Positions 18,481 to 26,568 of a stretch of DNA of 64,000 bases are shown piece by piece. The translations under genes and the position numbers were made by a program. Each line of letters starts with the position of its first letter. Positions within the stretch are counted from its first letter, which is position 1. The notes below the pieces were generated by a model that was not told where the DNA came from, did no database searches, and saw only the letters and a program-made list of their open reading frames with translations. Source of the stretch: Autumnicola patrickiae (GTDB lineage Bacteria; Bacteroidota; Bacteroidia; Flavobacteriales; Flavobacteriaceae); the NCBI RefSeq assembly GCF_031846525.1, contig NZ_JAVRHM010000016.1:49635-113634 (forward strand), read 5' to 3'.

Positions 18481-19458
18481 TTAAAAATCAGCGTCGAAAC
18501 TGATTTTATCTGAGTCTTTATCTTTGTTCATTACCCCGGCTTTCTGGTATTCCCCTACCCTTTTTTCAAAGAAATTAGTTTTTCCCTGCAGGTTAATCAT
18601 ATCCATAAAATCGAAAGGATTGGATGAGCCATATTCTTTTTCACATTCCAGCTCTACAAGAAGCCTGTCTGTTACAAATTCCAGGTATTGCGTCATGAGT
18701 TTGGCATTCATACCAATAAGACTTGCCGGTAATGATTCGGTTATGAATTCACGTTCAATATTAAGCGCATCAATAAGAATTGCTCTGATACGTTCTTTAG
18801 GCACCTGATTAACAAGATGGTGGTTGTGCAGGTGAACCGCAAAGTCGCAGTGCACTCCCTCGTCACGTGAAATCAGCTCATTGGAGAAAGTCAGTCCGGG
18901 CATCAGTCCACGTTTTTTAAGCCAGAAAATTGAGCAGAAAGAACCTGAAAAGAAAATCCCTTCTACAGCGGCAAAAGCAATAAGGCGTTCAGCAAAAGAA
19001 TCAGATTCTATCCACTTAAGAGCCCATTGAGCTTTCTTTTGAATGGCAGGAAATACTTCAATGGCTTTAAAGAGCTGGTTTTTTTCTTTCTCATCCTTTA
19101 CGTAAGTGTCAATGAGAAGGGAGTAGGTTTCAGAGTGAATGTTTTCCATCATTATCTGAAATCCATAGAAGAATTTAGCTTCTGCATACTGTACCTCGTT
19201 TACAAAGTTTTCAGCAAGATTTTCGTTTACAATTCCGTCTGAAGCCGCGAAAAAAGCCAGGATATGTTTTATAAAATAGCGCTCATCAGAGTTAAGCTTG
19301 TTATTCCAGTCATCAAGATCCTGATGAAGATCAATTTCTTCGGCTGTCCAGAAACTTGCCTCCATTTTTTTGTACCAATCCCAAATATCGTGATGTTTGA
19401 TGGGGAAAATTACAAACCGATCTTTGTTCTCTTGTAAAATGGGTTCAAGCTGCGCCAT
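18481..19458 (-). CDS. nrdB: Ribonucleoside-diphosphate reductase, small (beta) subunit, class Ia
   Basis: 325 residues from the ATG at 19458 (MAQLEPILQE). A 37-codon upstream extension in frame was rejected because it lacks family similarity and contains a promoter-like box. The ferritin-like fold shows the di-iron ligands in MENIHSETYSLLID (E, H, E plus the radical tyrosine) and DEGVHCDFA. It generates the tyrosyl radical used by NrdA. nrdB precedes nrdA on the same strand. Confidence 0.94.
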   Translation of the reverse strand: MAQLEPILQENKDRFVIFPIKHHDIWDWYKKMEASFWTAEEIDLHQDLDDWNNKLNSDERYFIKHILAFFAASDGIVNENLAENFVNEVQYAEAKFFYGFQIMMENIHSETYSLLIDTYVKDEKEKNQLFKAIEVFPAIQKKAQWALKWIESDSFAERLIAFAAVEGIFFSGSFCSIFWLKKRGLMPGLTFSNELISRDEGVHCDFAVHLHNHHLVNQVPKERIRAILIDALNIEREFITESLPASLIGMNAKLMTQYLEFVTDRLLVELECEKEYGSSNPFDFMDMINLQGKTNFFEKRVGEYQKAGVMNKDKDSDKISFDADF

Positions 19459-19485
19459 AAATTTATTTTTTTGAGGATTTTTTAA

Positions 19486-19493
19486 CAAAACTA
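19486..19493 (-). promoter_or_regulatory. -7 box (TAGTTTTG) upstream of nrdB
   Basis: A TANNTTTG match reading toward nrdB that would start transcription near 19480, about 22 nt before the ATG at 19458. Its position inside the longer open frame supports the shorter start. No clear -33 element is present. Confidence 0.5.
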
Positions 19494-19641
19494 TTGATAA
19501 CAAATATGGAGAAATGTAAGGGAACTTTGAAAGGGAGTGATGAAAGCTTTTCAACAAAGTTTTTAACACAGAAGAAAAGCCGAAGTACTGATGTAGCTTT
19601 AATTAGGTGTTGTAAGTGATTGATTAAAAGAAATTTATAAA

Positions 19642-19824
19642 ATGTTGATAAACGAGGAAAAGCAAATCACAGACGACTTTAAATACAGGAAAACACCAGT
19701 GCTAATAGGTGTTTACCACGGAATATCTGTTGCGATAAAAAATAAATTTTTTGATATTACTAAGGGGCAAAGAGAAACCGGGAAAGTGATCTTTTCTTCA
19801 GAAGTTAATGTAAAAAAAGCTTGA
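19642..19824 (+). CDS. Small hypothetical protein (doubtful)
   Basis: A 60-codon frame, lysine-rich and soluble, with no recognised domain. It sits alone between nrdB and a bidirectional terminator. Its leader has AGAAAT upstream but no clear SD or TANNTTTG box. It may be a remnant or a chance frame. Confidence 0.25.
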   Translation: MLINEEKQITDDFKYRKTPVLIGVYHGISVAIKNKFFDITKGQRETGKVIFSSEVNVKKA

Positions 19825-19866
19825 GATACATTTTGTACTAAGGAAAAGATTAGGCATAAAAAAATC

Positions 19867-19903
19867 CAGAAACATACCACTATCTGCAACGGGTATGTTT
19901 CTG
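19867..19903. terminator. Bidirectional Rho-independent terminator
   Basis: A perfect 12-bp stem (CAGAAACATACC with GGTATGTTTCTG) and 13-nt loop. It is flanked by T-runs on both strands (seven T on the minus side, eight on the plus side), and ends the DUF4412-type gene that reads leftward. Confidence 0.85.
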
Positions 19904-19938
19904 AATTAAAATTTTTTTCAGTCTGAAAACTTTTAGGT

Positions 19939-20760
19939 TTACTGGCCTCCCATACTATTAAAATCCGATTTTCTTATAGTCACAGATTCTTTCTCTATCC
20001 TTGTACAGGTCATGCTCATACTGTTATTGGTTCTTTTCTTATCCTCCATCTGCATTTCCATAAGGAGCGCGTCCCCATCCTGCAGCCATTCCGGATTAAA
20101 TTCTTCTGGCATATTATTTTGCTTGTCCTGGAACATTCCTGTAAACCCTATTCCAGCCTCTTTGGTTACATAAAAGTTGAAGATATAATCTTCATTTTCT
20201 CCCTGATAACCCTGACATTCAAAGCCCAAAATTGTTTTCGACCCTATTTCTTTTAGCTCCATATCATCGTAATAGTCCTCACTTTCTTCAGAAGTATCTT
20301 CAATATTGAGTTTAGTGGCCATAAGGTATTTGTTCTCACCAGAATTCATGAACATTACACTAAGATCATTTCTATCGTCAAAAACAATAAACATTTCCCC
20401 TTGTTGCTGCATTTCCATTCCAAAATATGGAGCATCCTTTTTAAGATGGTAAAGCATGTCCATTTCCCCGTTCTTATGGGTAATGTGCATATTATAAACC
20501 CAATCAAAGTCATAGCTCGCAGGAATTTCTTCCGGATTTACCCTTTCCATCCCCATAGCAATATTACCCTCACTCAACTTCTTTTCCCACATTGAATTAA
20601 GGCCTTTATTGGTCTCATTTGCGGCTTTATCTGATACATTATCTATAGCAGCGTTCTCCACCTTTTCCTGCACTTTATCTTTCAGTTTCTTGAGAAATTG
20701 TGCTTCTGCGGTTGTGCCAATCATAAAAACTGAAAGACATAAAATCAGTATTTTTTTCAT
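19939..20760 (-). CDS. Secreted DUF4412-type protein
   Basis: The 273-residue protein has a signal peptide cleaved after AEA (about residue 20). An amphipathic, coiled helix follows (FLKKLKDKVQEKVENAAIDN), then a mostly beta domain with the pattern ...ILGFECQGYQGEN... typical of DUF4412 proteins. The family is secreted and of unknown role. It is monocistronic and ends at a strong terminator. Confidence 0.65.
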   Translation of the reverse strand: MKKILILCLSVFMIGTTAEAQFLKKLKDKVQEKVENAAIDNVSDKAANETNKGLNSMWEKKLSEGNIAMGMERVNPEEIPASYDFDWVYNMHITHKNGEMDMLYHLKKDAPYFGMEMQQQGEMFIVFDDRNDLSVMFMNSGENKYLMATKLNIEDTSEESEDYYDDMELKEIGSKTILGFECQGYQGENEDYIFNFYVTKEAGIGFTGMFQDKQNNMPEEFNPEWLQDGDALLMEMQMEDKKRTNNSMSMTCTRIEKESVTIRKSDFNSMGGQ

Positions 20761-21237
20761 AATTATTTCTTTTTGTGGTTATACATTGTTTAAATGATCC
20801 AAATTGGACAGAAATGAGTGGTCTTCGGAAGCTTTACCAAAAGTTTTCTTCTAATTCATAAAATCACACGTGTGCTTTTGTCCTTCTTTAGGAGGAAGCG
20901 AATCCTTATATGCACCAATTTCTAAGGACTATGTCTGGAGGATAGACGTTTAGCTTTTCTGGGTGTGGATGTTGAAATTTTTCCATTGTTGTATATTATT
21001 AACTGTTTAAGATTCAGAAATAAATACAGACGTGGGGAAAAGCCCTGGGGAGGGTTGCCTGTTGCATTGAGGTCGGGATTTTAAATCCCGGAGCCCTATA
21101 ACACTAAGGGGTTTTGGGGAATAAATATTAGGATATACAGAAGGTTTGGGCTATAAGTATATCGCAGGATTAAATATAAAGAATAAAAAGAGAAAAGCAA
21201 AGGAAATAGCTGAATACTAATATATTATGCTATGGGG
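20761..21237. other. Intergenic region without gene
   Basis: No coding frame is supported. The only notable structure is an odd palindrome CGGGATTT-T-AAATCCCG at 21074-21090, which could form a small hairpin or be an operator. No promoter box was recognised. Confidence 0.5.
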
Positions 21238-21804
21238 TCACTTTACTTTTTCTGCAACTTTCTCCAGTTCCAGGTACCAGTCTTCACCAAATTTCCGGAT
21301 GAGGGCTTCTTTAACAAATTTATAAATCGGTACCTGAAGTTCTGCTCCAAGGCTACAGGCATCATCGCAAATTTGCCAGCGGTGGTAATTTACTGCAGAG
21401 AATTCTGAATAATCCTGAACGCGAACAGGATATAGATGGCAGGAAACTGGTTTTTTCCAGTTTATTTCGCCCTGGTTATAAGCTTCTTCAATGCCGCAAA
21501 GGGCAATTCCCTTATCGTCGAAAGTTACGTAAGCACAATCTGCACCGTCTATTAAGGGAGTCTCAATTTCACCATTTTCGGTAATTATTGATGTTCCCTG
21601 CTTTTCTATAACTTCTATTCCTTTTTTGCGTAGAAAAGGTTTGATCTTTGGATATAAATCCTCGAGGATTTTCGCTTCCTCTTCTTCTACAGGCGCACCG
21701 GCGTCACCGTCTATACAGCAAGCTCCTTTGCAGGCAGAAAGGTTGCAGACAAAATCATTTTTAATGATTTCTTCAGATACTATTGTTTTTCCTAATTGAA
21801 ACAT
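21238..21804 (-). CDS. DUF3109 family cysteine-cluster protein
   Basis: 188 residues with a cysteine-rich metal-site arrangement: CNLSACKGACC at about 20-30, then single cysteines in DCAYV, ALCGI, VSCHLYPV and WQICDDAC. This resembles the YkgJ/DUF3109 group of putative zinc or iron-sulfur binding proteins. Function is unknown. A TATATTTG box lies only 5 bp before the ATG, suggesting a leaderless or very short-leader mRNA. Confidence 0.8.
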   Translation of the reverse strand: MFQLGKTIVSEEIIKNDFVCNLSACKGACCIDGDAGAPVEEEEAKILEDLYPKIKPFLRKKGIEVIEKQGTSIITENGEIETPLIDGADCAYVTFDDKGIALCGIEEAYNQGEINWKKPVSCHLYPVRVQDYSEFSAVNYHRWQICDDACSLGAELQVPIYKFVKEALIRKFGEDWYLELEKVAEKVK

Positions 21805-21808
21805 TCTG

Positions 21809-21816
21809 CAAATATA
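21809..21816 (-). promoter_or_regulatory. -7 box (TATATTTG) immediately upstream of the DUF3109 gene
   Basis: Exact TANNTTTG match ending 5 bp before the start codon. If used, transcription would begin at or within a few bases of the ATG. Confidence 0.5.
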
Positions 21817-21883
21817 ATTTTCTAAGCTTTTTAAGCACGAAAGTCGGGTTAAAAATTTCTGGAAATTTTCATTTTGGAACCCC

Positions 21884-21913
21884 TTGAGTTCTCTGAATTA
21901 AAGATTAATTTTG
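21884..21913 (+). promoter_or_regulatory. Promoter of the marC operon
   Basis: TTG (21884-21886), a 19-bp spacer, and TAATTTTG (21906-21913) give a full Bacteroidota sigma-ABfr-type promoter. The predicted start is around 21919, about 11 nt before the marC ATG. Confidence 0.75.
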
Positions 21914-21929
21914 CCTCAATTTTCACGAT

Positions 21930-22532
21930 ATGACAGAAATTATCCTCCAAATAAAAGAAACTATTAATCTAAGGGAGATTTTTACAGCAGGTATGGTGCT
22001 TTTTGCTGTAATAGATATTATTGGAAGTATTCCAATAATTATTGATTTAAGAAAAAAGGCAGGGCACATAGAAAGTGAAAAAGCTTCTATAGTAGCCGGA
22101 ATTCTTATGATTATGTTCCTGTTTGTTGGAAAAGAGATTCTAAACCTTATAGGTATAGACGTAAATTCATTTGCTGTGGCAGGTGCTTTTATCCTGTTCT
22201 TTATTGCGCTGGAGATGATATTAGGTATTTCCCTATATAAAGATGACGCTCATGAAACAGCTTCCATAGTCCCACTTGCTTTTCCGTTAATCGCCGGTGC
22301 GGGTACAATGACATCAATTCTTTCCTTAAGAGCTGAATATGAAACTATAAATATTATTGTGGCTATCATTATGAATATTATATTTGTATATACTGTCTTA
22401 AAATCTTCAGGTAAAATTGAAGGATTTTTAGGGCAGCAGGGAATTAATGTAATTCGTAAAATATTTGGGGTGATTCTTCTCGCAATAGCCGTGAAGCTCT
22501 TTGCTACAAATATTCAAAGTCTTTTTCAATGA
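21930..22532 (+). CDS. MarC-family integral membrane protein
   Basis: 200 residues with about six hydrophobic segments and the family features FAVIDIIGSIPIIIDL near the N-terminus and PLAFPLIAGAGTMTSIL in the middle. MarC proteins were once linked to multiple antibiotic resistance, but their true transport role is unresolved. It is first in a compact three-gene operon: its stop overlaps the next start (ATGA), and the third gene follows 3 bp after the second. Confidence 0.9.
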   Translation: MTEIILQIKETINLREIFTAGMVLFAVIDIIGSIPIIIDLRKKAGHIESEKASIVAGILMIMFLFVGKEILNLIGIDVNSFAVAGAFILFFIALEMILGISLYKDDAHETASIVPLAFPLIAGAGTMTSILSLRAEYETINIIVAIIMNIIFVYTVLKSSGKIEGFLGQQGINVIRKIFGVILLAIAVKLFATNIQSLFQ

Positions 22533-22723
22533 AAATTTTTATCTACTCTGTCATTATTCTGGCGGTTATCCTTATAGGTTACCATGTAAGTATCCTTGAT
22601 TTTGAGAATCTTTTGCAAGGCGAAAGTGCGAAAGCAGCGGCAGCAATTCTTGCCAGTATTTGTGTTATTTTGCTAATGGCTATCCTGCTGGTGTCCAGAA
22701 AGATATCTGGTAAGCATTCCTGA
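22529..22723 (+). CDS. Small two-TM membrane protein
   Basis: 64 residues, nearly all hydrophobic, with transmembrane segments at about 3-24 and 37-57 and a basic tail (SRKISGKHS). The 4-bp overlap with the marC stop argues for translational coupling and that it is real. No family was recognised. Confidence 0.7.
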   Translation: MKIFIYSVIILAVILIGYHVSILDFENLLQGESAKAAAAILASICVILLMAILLVSRKISGKHS

Positions 22724-22726
22724 TCC

Positions 22727-23335
22727 ATGGAATTTGATGTTCTTATCGTAGGAGGTGGGGCAGCGGGTATGTCCTGTGCTTTGGTTTTGGGTTCTGCCCT
22801 GGAGAAGCCTTACGCAGCTAAAAGAGAGGTTGGCATAATTCTTCATCAAAAAACTTCTGACCTGCAATCTGCGCTTTTTAATAATGCGCTGGGAATTCCT
22901 CCGGGAACATCAGGACAGTCTATATTAGAGAGTGGGCTTCAGCAACTTAAAGAAAGATATCCCCGCGTACATTGTATAGAAAAAGAGAAAGTGAAAGAGA
23001 TCACACCTTTAGCAGAAGGTTTCCAGGTTACTTCAAACAAAAACAGCTATTTTACAAAACAAGTCGTAGTGGCAGTGGGTTATTCCAACCTGATGAAAAT
23101 TAAGGGGCTGGAAAAATATATAATTCCTCATAAAAAAGCGAAAGCTTCCAAAAACAGGATTCAGCTCATTAATGAAGATCATGTAGTAATTCCCGGGCTT
23201 TATGTTGCCGGTACTCTGGCGGGCTGGAGGAGCCAGTACGCAATAGCATGTGGCAGTGGAGCTGCGGTTGCTACAGATATTTTAACCGAATGGAATGAGG
23301 GGGAGCACACTAAGGTGCACGATAAACTAAGTTAA
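22727..23335 (+). CDS. Short FAD-dependent oxidoreductase (thioredoxin-reductase-like)
   Basis: 202 residues. It begins with a dinucleotide-binding motif GGGAAGMSCA (about 9-18) and ends with a second FAD-contact region (HVVIPGLYVAGTLAGWRSQYAIACGSGAAVATDI), as in thioredoxin reductases. The middle NAD(P)-binding domain and the CxxC redox pair of true thioredoxin reductases are missing. It may bind FAD without pyridine nucleotide, or work with a partner. It is third in the marC operon and overlaps the tail of the converging next gene by 9 bp. Confidence 0.75.
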   Translation: MEFDVLIVGGGAAGMSCALVLGSALEKPYAAKREVGIILHQKTSDLQSALFNNALGIPPGTSGQSILESGLQQLKERYPRVHCIEKEKVKEITPLAEGFQVTSNKNSYFTKQVVVAVGYSNLMKIKGLEKYIIPHKKAKASKNRIQLINEDHVVIPGLYVAGTLAGWRSQYAIACGSGAAVATDILTEWNEGEHTKVHDKLS

Positions 23336-23629
23336 AAGAACATAAATTAAGACCCCAAGAAGGGATGCGATCGTTAATGTAATAAAAGTTCGGTGTAGTT
23401 TTCTGAAGATTAAAGCCTTGCGGAGTTGTCTCCTGAAATTTTCATCTGGATTGGAATGGATTTGCTCCCTGATTATTTTTACCGAAACATTTGAAGAAGT
23501 TACCAGTATTTCCTTTTGAAGAAAAAGCAATGCACTATTATCCAATAAGCGAAAAGTTACCGCTATTATAAAAAAGAAAAGAGGCGAAAGGGTTAGACAT
23601 AACCATATATATTCCTTCAGAGCATTCAC
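23327..23629 (-). CDS. Hypothetical two-TM membrane protein
   Basis: 100 residues with hydrophobic segments at about 8-28 and 79-99 and a charged, helical middle (IIREQIHSNPDENFRRQLRKAL). No family was recognised. It follows the S41 protease gene by 9 bp on the same strand, so it is probably the last gene of the dCMP deaminase-protease operon. Confidence 0.65.
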   Translation of the reverse strand: MNALKEYIWLCLTLSPLFFFIIAVTFRLLDNSALLFLQKEILVTSSNVSVKIIREQIHSNPDENFRRQLRKALIFRKLHRTFITLTIASLLGVLIYVLLT

Positions 23630-23638
23630 AGCTCCAAA

Positions 23639-25234
23639 TTAGGTTTTTTCCTTCGACAATTGAATTACTTTGTCAATTATTCGATCACCTTCGTTTTTTA
23701 TCCGTTCAAATGCATTAGTACCAAATAGTTGCTGTGCCATTACAGCTTTTAAATACTGTCTCAGTAATGATTGATATTGATTTACCTGAATGTTAATTCC
23801 CGGGATCTGATTTTTGCCATATTGAATAAAATCCCTTATTACCTGATCATCGACAATCTCCTGTTTATCGAATTGTTCTTTGGTAAGAGAATTGTAATAA
23901 TCCCTATCCTGTTCCATAAGATCAAAAATGAACCTACTCATAAAGCCACCGTTTAAAAGCAGCATATATTGTTCTTTCTCTGCTTCCATATCCTTTGGAA
24001 CAAAAATGTCTGGAATTATCCCGCCGCCGCCATAAACTATTTTCCCTGCCGGGGTTTCATAGCGAAGGGAATCTTCTACATGTATGCTATCGGCGCTTTG
24101 TAATTCACCATTTCTATATCTACGCATGTAATCATTGTAATAGGTTTTATTATCCTCACCATAAGGTTTTTGAATGGAGCGGCCAGTTGGGGTGTAGTAT
24201 CGTGCAATGGTTAGCCTAACGGCACTACCGTCCCCAAGTTCCATTTCCCGTTGTACAAGACCTTTTCCGTAAGAGCGTCTCCCTACTATAGTACCTATAT
24301 CATTATCCTGCAGAGCTCCGGCTACCACTTCACTGGCAGAAGCAGAACCTTCATTTATCAGAACATATATTTTTCCGTTTTCAAAATCTCCATCACGATG
24401 TGCATAGGTTTCTTCAATAGCGCCGCTTTTGTTTTTGGTAAAAAGAATGAGCTTGTCGTCTTCTAAAAACTCATCAGCAATATTTATGGCTTCAGAAAGA
24501 TATCCTCCGGGATTGTTACGAAGATCCAGGGCAATTTCTTTTGCACCTTCCCTCTTTAATTTTTCCAGCGCCTTATCAAATTCGTCGTAAGTCGTTTCTG
24601 AAAAGCGGTTAATTTTAATATAACCTAGTTTGTCGGTTAACATATAAGCCGCATCAACACTTTTTAAGGGGACTTTTCCGCGGTTAATTTTAAAGGTTAA
24701 GAGATCTTCTTCTCCTTTACGTAAAACCTTCAGGTCAACTTTGCTGCCTTCTTCCCCCTTGAGGCGTTTTATAACAGAATCTGTGCTGATATTTTTTCCG
24801 AAGAGAGGGGTTCCGTCAGCATATAGAATACGATCGCCACCTTTAATTCCGGTTCTTTCACTGGGTCCACCTTCCAGTGGCTGAATAACCACGATGGTAT
24901 CCCCAACGGTATGAAAACTCACCCCAATTCCCACAAAATCGCCTTTCATGCTTTCACTCACGTGATCGTACTCCCTGCTGGGTATGTACACCGAGTGAGG
25001 ATCTAGGTTCTCAAGGATTTTATTTACAGTAATATCTACAATGCTGTCTGTATTGACATCGTCTACATATTCATAATCAATATAATCGATAAGCCGGCTT
25101 AGTTTCTGCTTCTTGGGATTGCGGGAAAAAAGACTGTCGGAACTTGTAAAATCAAGTTTTGCGCCAAGGAGAATCCCCAGGGCGCACGCAATTCCCAGTA
25201 ACAGCGGGATATATATTTTATTTTTGTTTTTCAA
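23639..25234 (-). CDS. S41-family C-terminal processing peptidase (CtpA-like)
   Basis: The 531-residue protein has an N-terminal membrane anchor (about 8-26). A PDZ domain follows (GDFVGIGVSF ... GGDRILYADG), then the S41 catalytic domain with the serine in GSASASEVVAGAL and the lysine in GRRSYGKGLVQ. Such proteases degrade or mature periplasmic proteins from their C-termini. Its start overlaps the dCMP deaminase stop by 4 bp, so the two are translationally coupled. Confidence 0.92.
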   Translation of the reverse strand: MKNKNKIYIPLLLGIACALGILLGAKLDFTSSDSLFSRNPKKQKLSRLIDYIDYEYVDDVNTDSIVDITVNKILENLDPHSVYIPSREYDHVSESMKGDFVGIGVSFHTVGDTIVVIQPLEGGPSERTGIKGGDRILYADGTPLFGKNISTDSVIKRLKGEEGSKVDLKVLRKGEEDLLTFKINRGKVPLKSVDAAYMLTDKLGYIKINRFSETTYDEFDKALEKLKREGAKEIALDLRNNPGGYLSEAINIADEFLEDDKLILFTKNKSGAIEETYAHRDGDFENGKIYVLINEGSASASEVVAGALQDNDIGTIVGRRSYGKGLVQREMELGDGSAVRLTIARYYTPTGRSIQKPYGEDNKTYYNDYMRRYRNGELQSADSIHVEDSLRYETPAGKIVYGGGGIIPDIFVPKDMEAEKEQYMLLLNGGFMSRFIFDLMEQDRDYYNSLTKEQFDKQEIVDDQVIRDFIQYGKNQIPGINIQVNQYQSLLRQYLKAVMAQQLFGTNAFERIKNEGDRIIDKVIQLSKEKT

Positions 25235-25662
25235 TTATCTAAATCTGTTATCTGCTCAAGTTTCACTCCGGCTTTTTTTAGAAATTCCAGTCCGGAGTTA
25301 TCCTTATAATCTACATTATACACCAATCGTGTAATTCCTGCCTGGTGGATGAGCTTGCTGCATTCCTTGCAGGGCGACATGGTAATATAAAGTGTGGCCC
25401 CCAGGCAGGACTGCGTGGAAGATGCTACTTTTAGAATCGCATTTGCTTCTGCATGTAATACATACCATTTTGTATACCCTTCCTCATCTTCACAAGGATT
25501 TTCAAAACCACTGGGAGTACCATTATAACCATCAGAAATTATCATTCTGTCTTTTACAATAAGCGCGCCAACCTGTTTTCTATTGCAATGCGATAATTTT
25601 CCCCATTCCCGGGCTATTCGTAAATAAGCTTTATCGTATTTTAATTGTTTTGTCTTTTGCAT
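25231..25662 (-). CDS. dCMP deaminase (ComEB-type)
   Basis: The 143-residue zinc-dependent deaminase has HAE at 70-72 and PCKEC at 97-101, with the substrate segment DGYNGTPSGF typical of dCMP deaminases. It converts dCMP to dUMP, supplying thymidylate synthesis. It is first in the operon with the S41 protease. Confidence 0.88.
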   Translation of the reverse strand: MQKTKQLKYDKAYLRIAREWGKLSHCNRKQVGALIVKDRMIISDGYNGTPSGFENPCEDEEGYTKWYVLHAEANAILKVASSTQSCLGATLYITMSPCKECSKLIHQAGITRLVYNVDYKDNSGLEFLKKAGVKLEQITDLDN

Positions 25663-25755
25663 AAGTAAGATTACAAATTTAACTGTTAATAGCTAAATCC
25701 TTGTAAGTGAATAAGTATGAATTTTAACTGAAAAATTACAGCGTATGCTAAAATA

Positions 25756-26343
25756 TTAAATAGCAGCAAAACTGTCCCGAAGAATCGGCAAAATAATACC
25801 CAGTACTATAGAAGATGTTACGAGTATCCAGTCCCGTCTTGAAACATGGATAACATTTTGAAGAACAAAACCAATGATCATAACTACAAGGACAATAATT
25901 ACCTGGGCTGTTTCTATCCCCAGGGCAAATTCCAAAAGAGGAAGAAGTTTGCTTTCCCCAGACGCTGAGACCATTTTAAAATAAGAGGAGAAACCAAGGC
26001 CGTGGATAAGTCCAAAGAACAGGGTAGTGAAATGTAAAAGGTTTAAGTTGTTTTTTCTTTCGTTTTTTCCTGCATTAAAAATATTAAATAGAGCTGTCAA
26101 AAGAATTGAAATAGGTATAAGAAGCTCCACCCAATCAGAATCGACTTTTACAATTTCGTAAACAGAGAGAAAGAGCGCCAGGGTATGCCCAATTGTAAAG
26201 AGGGTTACCAGCCAAAGGATTCTTTTCCAGCTGCTAAAACCATAGCCAACTACAAGCACGATCAGGAAAAGCATATGATCGTATGCGTTCCAGTCGAGAA
26301 CATGCTCGAGGCCCAGGTTAAAATACAACCAGAATTGCGACAT
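25756..26343 (-). CDS. HupE/UreJ-like membrane protein
   Basis: 195 residues with about six hydrophobic helices and the family marks GLEHVLDWNAYDHMLFL near the start and HTLALFLS and LIHGLGFSS in the middle. The conserved His and Asp could bind a metal. HupE/UreJ proteins include nickel or cobalt permeases, but Bacteroidota members without hydrogenase or urease neighbours have no proven substrate. It diverges from the PepSY gene. Confidence 0.78.
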   Translation of the reverse strand: MSQFWLYFNLGLEHVLDWNAYDHMLFLIVLVVGYGFSSWKRILWLVTLFTIGHTLALFLSVYEIVKVDSDWVELLIPISILLTALFNIFNAGKNERKNNLNLLHFTTLFFGLIHGLGFSSYFKMVSASGESKLLPLLEFALGIETAQVIIVLVVMIIGFVLQNVIHVSRRDWILVTSSIVLGIILPILRDSFAAI

Positions 26344-26471
26344 AGAAGTTCATTAGAAAAGTTTCGAAAGTACGATATATTCAGAAATATGCAAAGTTTT
26401 TCAGAATCTGAAGCCTGGAGAGGCTGCTTCAAAAATTTTTTCTTTCAGCACTTAAACAGTATTTAAAATAT

Positions 26472-26498
26472 TTCTAAATAAAATTTTAATATTTAGAA
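26472..26498 (+). promoter_or_regulatory. Iron-box-like inverted repeat upstream of the PepSY gene
   Basis: Perfect 9-bp arms TTCTAAATA and TATTTAGAA with a 9-bp spacer. It covers the expected -33 position of the TACTTTTG promoter. The TCTAAAT/ATTTAGA half-sites resemble Fur-type operators (inference). Confidence 0.6.
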
Positions 26499-26507
26499 TG
26501 ACTATGT

Positions 26508-26515
26508 TACTTTTG
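26508..26515 (+). promoter_or_regulatory. -7 box (TACTTTTG) of the PepSY gene
   Basis: Exact TANNTTTG match, 53 bp before the ATG and flanked on both sides by CTAAATA/TATTTA half-sites. Confidence 0.6.
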
Positions 26516-26520
26516 ACTAC

Positions 26521-26541
26521 TATTTAAACTAAGTCTAAATA
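26521..26541 (+). promoter_or_regulatory. Second iron-box-like inverted repeat at the predicted transcription start
   Basis: TATTTA and TAAATA with a 9-bp spacer, the same spacing as the upstream palindrome. It overlaps the start region predicted from the TACTTTTG box, a classic repressor position. Confidence 0.5.
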
Positions 26542-26568
26542 AAAACCAGTAACTGATTCCCCTTTACA

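Noticed and set aside
19459..19569. N-terminal extension of NrdB by 37 codons
   Set aside because: The extension lacks NrdB similarity and contains a promoter-like TAGTTTTG box; the ATG at 19458 matches the usual NrdB start.
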